From positions 1-16,733 of the forward strand of contig JAGGZG010000255.1 of the NCBI GenBank assembly GCA_021162125.1: a stretch of 16,733 nucleotides of DNA. The letters are read 5' to 3'. The position numbers and the translations under genes are program-made. The notes under the pieces are model-generated. The model saw nothing but the letters and a program-made list of their open reading frames with translations, made no database searches and was not told where the DNA came from. Below, piece by piece: positions 14,015 through 16,733 of this stretch. Numbering within the stretch: the stretch's first letter is position 1; each line of letters begins with the position of its first letter. Source of the DNA: Anaerolineae bacterium (GTDB taxonomy: Bacteria > Chloroflexota > Anaerolineae > JACIWR01).

Positions 14015-15181
14015 TCAGACCAGCGGCGAAAACAGAGCTGAGGTCCCGCCTCCGCCCAACGAGCTCAGAAGCGACAGCCCGCCGACGATGCAGGCGATGA
14101 TGATCAGCGCGATGACTATGGCGATCAGCACTTTGATCCAACTGATGGGAGCTTCACCCTGTACCTCGCCCGTTTGTCCGTTGACCATGAAATGATAGAC
14201 TTTGCCGCCGTAACGGTAGGATGCGATCCACACCGGGAACAGGACGTGTTTGTAAGTAATGTTGGCGTAGGCGGTGTCTACCGAGAGGTTGCGGAAAGTG
14301 TCGCCGGGAACTTTTTGTGCGCAGGCCGTGCGTATTTCGTCGCTCATGATCTGCTGAGCTTGGATCCACCCTTCTTTGAGGGGTATCTGATACTCCTCTG
14401 CTGCCCAGCCGGAGAGGTAGGCGGGCTGGTAGGGGATCAGGGCTTTGGTGTCGAAAGGGTATATCTTTTGCAGGATCTTCTGGTTCACGCTTTTGGTGGC
14501 GTACACCAGTACGTCGTCGAAGAACTGTTGGTGGGTACCTGAGGCGGGTTCCCAGCGGGTTTTGCGCACCCGACGGGTTTTGGTCACCTGCTTGCCATCC
14601 TCGACCACGGTGTATCGCTCGGTTTCGTAGTAATAGTAACCGGCCTCTGCTTCCCACCACGACGAGGTCAGCGCGTCAAATGTCCAGAAGGGGAGGTAGA
14701 TGCCGTGCAACTGGGCCTGTGCCCCACGGGCGATCTGCTTGAGGGCGTTGGGACGGAACCAGCCGCTCCCCAGCCATTTGCGAAATTTGGCGATGGCTGT
14801 CTCCTGATCCACTTTGAAGGGAATCAGCGATTCGGGTCTGATCACCTTGCTGCTTTCTTCCAGGGCGAAGACCTGGTTGGAGCCACAGAAAGGGCATTCA
14901 GTGGAGACCACGTTGGCCTCCACGGTCACTGTGGCCATGCAACTCTTGCACTTGTAGGACCTGGTCTCAGCTCCCCAGCCCTCGGTTCGCTCGGCCAGTA
15001 ACCCCTCGTCTAAGCGGTATTCTTTGATCTCAGCCTTCGTCGTGGGGATGGAGACGACGTTACCGCAGTACTTGCAAACCAGTGCGTTCTGGGTGGGGTC
15101 GAAGTCCAGTTCGGCGCCGCATTGGCTGCAGGGGAACTTGTGAGTCTGCTGGGGAGTGGGGCTTGCTGACGCAGATGGCAT
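14015..15181 (-). CDS. TFIIB-type zinc-ribbon protein with C-terminal membrane anchor
   Basis: This 388-residue protein opens with two zinc ribbons built from four C-x2-C pairs: C18/C21 with C36/C39 ('CSQCGAEL', 'CKYCGN'), and C78/C81 with C96/C99 ('CKSCMA', 'CPFCGS'). A middle region of about 220 residues is rich in Tyr and Trp ('YLPFWTFDALTSSWW') and matches the family often labelled TFIIB-type zinc ribbon or, wrongly, primosomal protein N'. One hydrophobic helix (about 348-370) near the C-terminus makes it tail-anchored, with the ribbons in the cytoplasm. ATG 15181 has AAAGGAG upstream and a good promoter. No enzyme motif is seen. It leads an operon with an M50-like protease and thiI. Confidence 0.75.
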   Translation of the reverse strand: MPSASASPTPQQTHKFPCSQCGAELDFDPTQNALVCKYCGNVVSIPTTKAEIKEYRLDEGLLAERTEGWGAETRSYKCKSCMATVTVEANVVSTECPFCGSNQVFALEESSKVIRPESLIPFKVDQETAIAKFRKWLGSGWFRPNALKQIARGAQAQLHGIYLPFWTFDALTSSWWEAEAGYYYYETERYTVVEDGKQVTKTRRVRKTRWEPASGTHQQFFDDVLVYATKSVNQKILQKIYPFDTKALIPYQPAYLSGWAAEEYQIPLKEGWIQAQQIMSDEIRTACAQKVPGDTFRNLSVDTAYANITYKHVLFPVWIASYRYGGKVYHFMVNGQTGEVQGEAPISWIKVLIAIVIALIIIACIVGGLSLLSSLGGGGTSALFSPLV

Positions 15182-15233
15182 CGTGTATCTCCTTTATTAC
15201 GGGTTATGCTGTTGGCAGATCCGCATGTTTGGG

Positions 15234-15262
15234 ATTATAGCACAGAATTCCTGTCCTCACAA
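15234..15262 (-). promoter_or_regulatory. Promoter of the zinc-ribbon/M50/thiI unit
   Basis: Read on the - strand: TTGTGA (15262-15257), a 17-base spacer, and a consensus TATAAT (15239-15234) preceded by TGC, an extended -10. Transcription should start near 15227, giving a leader of about 46 bases. Confidence 0.8.
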
Positions 15263-15272
15263 GAATAGGGCC

Positions 15273-15305
15273 AGACCTCCGGGGTCTCCCAAACCTCGGA
15301 GGTCT
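15273..15305. repeat. Inverted repeat 'agacctccg(a/g)ggt'
   Basis: Arms agacctccggggt (15273-15285) and acctcggaggtct (15293-15305) are complementary except for one G-T position, with a seven-base loop. It lies exactly between the divergent promoters for the zinc-ribbon and lacI genes. The unit is of a type dispersed in Chloroflexota genomes (recalled). No T-run is present, so it is probably a repeat element; a regulatory role is possible because of its place. Confidence 0.65.
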
Positions 15306-15325
15306 CAGTCTCACATTGACGGCGT

Positions 15326-15354
15326 TTGACAGCGGACCGAAGATGTGGTATCAT
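15326..15354 (+). promoter_or_regulatory. Promoter of the LacI-family repressor gene
   Basis: TTGACA (15326-15331), a 17-base spacer and TATCAT (15349-15354) with a TGG extended -10. The expected start of transcription is near 15361, inside the palindrome at 15357-15374. Confidence 0.85.
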
Positions 15355-15356
15355 GC

Positions 15357-15374
15357 TTTACACACGTGTGCAAA
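15357..15374. promoter_or_regulatory. LacI-type operator, probably autoregulatory
   Basis: The 18-bp tttacacacgtgtgcaaa is symmetrical about a central CG with one mismatched pair; the inner cacacgtgtg is a perfect palindrome. The central CG and total length are typical of LacI-family sites. It overlaps the predicted +1 of the repressor gene, so binding would block its own transcription. Confidence 0.75.
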
Positions 15375-15435
15375 CCGGGAAGCCACGCGGGATCGGGTAG
15401 TTTTGTTTGCTGGGGGGCGTTTGCGGAGGCTCTCG

Positions 15436-16446
15436 ATGGCCATCTCAATCAAAGACATCGCCCGCGCAGCGGGTGTCTCGCATTCCACAGTATCACGGGC
15501 GCTGGCGGATAGTCCCCTGGTCAAGAAGGAGACCAAACAGCGCATCTGTCGGCTGGCGCAAGAGATGGGCTATTCACCCAGTGCCATCGCCCGAGGCCTG
15601 GTCACTAAAAGGACGCAAACCATCGGTTTGGTAGTCACCACCATTGCTGACCCGTTCGTGGCCGAGATTGTGCGCGGTGTAGAAGAGACGGCCCTGGACT
15701 GTGGCTACAATATTCTCCTCTGCAACTCCAATGCTCAGCCTCAACGGGAGCTGGCGGCGGTGAGCACCCTCCGTGAAAAGCGAGTGGATGGCATCATCGT
15801 CAGCGCCTCGCGGGTGGGCGATCTTTACCTGCCCCTGCTGGTGGAGACGGGCGTGCCCATTGTGTTGGTGAACAACGAACATAGCGGGCGCTACGTGTAT
15901 TCTGTGGTCACGGACGATGAGTCTGGCGGGCGACTGGCCACGGAATATCTCCTCGACCTGGGTCACACCCGTATCGGCTACATCTCTGGTCCAGAGGTGC
16001 ACAGGTCCAATATCAACCGGCTGCGGGGGTACAGGCAGGCCTTTCAAGGGCGCGGCCTTACTCCCGACCCGCAATGGATCACTTCTGGCGATGGTGGCGC
16101 GAGAGGCGGTGAGGAAGGGATGGCCCGCCTTCTTTCGTTGCCCGCTCCGCCGTCTGCTGTCTTCTGCTATAACGATATGACGGCTATTGGGGCACTGCTC
16201 ACAGCACACCGCCTGGGCTGGAAAGTGCCGGATCAGGTATCGGTGATAGGCTACGATGACATTTATTTTGCGGCCTACACCAACCCGGCGCTGACCACGG
16301 TGGAACAGCGCAAGTATGACATGGGCTCTCTGGCTATGCAGATGATGCTTGATCTGCTGGGTGGGGCCTCGTCGGTGGAGAATATCTTGTTGCCAGCGCG
16401 TCTGATCGTGCGTGAATCCTGCGCACCGCCGGAGCGAGAGCGCTGA
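15436..16446 (+). CDS. LacI-family transcriptional repressor
   Basis: ATG 15436 is chosen because GGAGG (15425-15429) lies six bases upstream and the family's N-terminus begins there: 'MAISIKDIARAAGVSHSTVS', giving 336 residues. An open frame reaching back to 15316 would run through the promoter. The helix-turn-helix is at about 4-23, the hinge helix at about 48-58 ('PSAIARGL', with Ser where Asn is common), and the sugar-binding domain (periplasmic-binding fold) from about 60 to 330. C-terminal 'SVIGYDDIYFAAYTNPALTT' is the usual family ending with a conserved Asp-Asp. It likely senses a sugar or nucleoside. It is monocistronic and ends at a terminator; its target transporter is not obvious in this window. 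Confidence 0.93.
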   Translation: MAISIKDIARAAGVSHSTVSRALADSPLVKKETKQRICRLAQEMGYSPSAIARGLVTKRTQTIGLVVTTIADPFVAEIVRGVEETALDCGYNILLCNSNAQPQRELAAVSTLREKRVDGIIVSASRVGDLYLPLLVETGVPIVLVNNEHSGRYVYSVVTDDESGGRLATEYLLDLGHTRIGYISGPEVHRSNINRLRGYRQAFQGRGLTPDPQWITSGDGGARGGEEGMARLLSLPAPPSAVFCYNDMTAIGALLTAHRLGWKVPDQVSVIGYDDIYFAAYTNPALTTVEQRKYDMGSLAMQMMLDLLGGASSVENILLPARLIVRESCAPPERER

Positions 16447-16478
16447 AGTTCGGGATGATGCACTCGATTCCGGTGAGG

Positions 16479-16513
16479 ATAGAGGCGTCCCATCAGGGGG
16501 ACGCCTCTATTTT
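16479..16513 (+). terminator. Terminator after the lacI-family gene
   Basis: A perfect 12-bp stem, atagaggcgtcc (16479-16490) with ggacgcctctat (16499-16510), and an eight-base loop are followed by a T-run (16510-16513). It lies 32 bases past the stop. Confidence 0.85.
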
Positions 16514-16733
16514 GGTCACTTGCCACTGCCTGGGGTGGAGAGGCGTGGTGCTCATTCCCTTGTGCCCCAGTTCCCGTTTGCCCTCCATTCATTTTCGTGC
16601 TACACTTGACACCGCTTTCCCGCACATTCACTCCTGGACACCTTCACGTCACAAATGGGCGAATGACACAAATAGCAGTAATTTTGCACTTTTTACAAAG
16701 CATCCGTGGTTCGCCACCCGCCCCCCTCAGTCC
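16514..16733. other. Non-coding right end
   Basis: I see no convincing gene in these 220 bases. TTGACA at 16606-16611 lacks a -10 at the right distance. The final bases, cgcccccctcagtcc, share 'cctcagtcc' with 41-50 at the left end, suggesting that another copy of a C-rich dispersed repeat begins here. Confidence 0.5.

Noticed and set aside
16606..16634. TTGACA as a promoter for a gene beyond the right end
   Set aside because: No -10-like hexamer 16 to 18 bases downstream and no start codon with a Shine-Dalgarno before the window ends.

Overview
The window looks like a chromosomal piece of a Chloroflexota bacterium, probably Anaerolineae-like. This is inferred from the gene mix: CUT1 sugar transporter, DegS/DegU-type two-component genes, rhodanese-less ThiI, MtaB, a TFIIB-type zinc-ribbon membrane protein, archaeal-type nucleotidyltransferases, and intergenic repeats of the 'accacgaaggcaccaag' and 'agacctccgaggt' kind common in such genomes. 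No rRNA, tRNA, CRISPR array, transposase or phage gene was seen.

Layout. (1) 1-2449, + strand: a repeat-rich leader, then two tandem paralogous predicted nucleotidyltransferases (282-1304, 1304-2374) sharing one base at stop/start, closed by a strong hairpin terminator. The first gene is preceded by an 11-bp tandem repeat that puts a well-formed Shine-Dalgarno/ATG out of frame with the gene. (2) 2457-6640, + strand: a near-consensus promoter with a perfect palindromic operator, two CUT1 permeases, a UgpB-like binding lipoprotein and a small lipoprotein with an oxidoreductase-molybdopterin-type fold, closed by a terminator. No ATPase gene is present. (3) 6688-9503, - strand: a three-gene signalling operon read 9449 to 6688: a DegS-like kinase homologue whose phospho-acceptor His is Gln, a NarL/DegU-type response regulator, and a DegS-like kinase with an intact His. 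(4) 9606-15262, - strand: zinc-ribbon membrane protein, M50-like membrane metalloprotease, thiI, a small lipoprotein, mtaB and a DUF5665-like membrane protein, read right to left from one recognisable promoter at 15234-15262; inverted repeats lie between thiI and the lipoprotein gene and between the lipoprotein gene and mtaB. (5) 15326-16513, + strand: a LacI-family repressor with its own promoter, a likely autoregulatory operator at the transcription start and a terminator.

How the parts relate. Region 2 imports a carbohydrate or polyol and is probably repressed through the palindrome; the LacI protein of region 5 is not an obvious match, because the two operators differ. Region 3 is self-contained: the Gln-containing kinase homologue could dephosphorylate the regulator or modify the active kinase. 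Region 4 combines tRNA thiolation (ThiI, s4U8) and methylthiolation (MtaB, ms2t6A37) with membrane proteins of unknown role. The best candidates for undescribed biology are the tandem nucleotidyltransferases with their frame-switching leader, and the kinase/pseudo-kinase pair.
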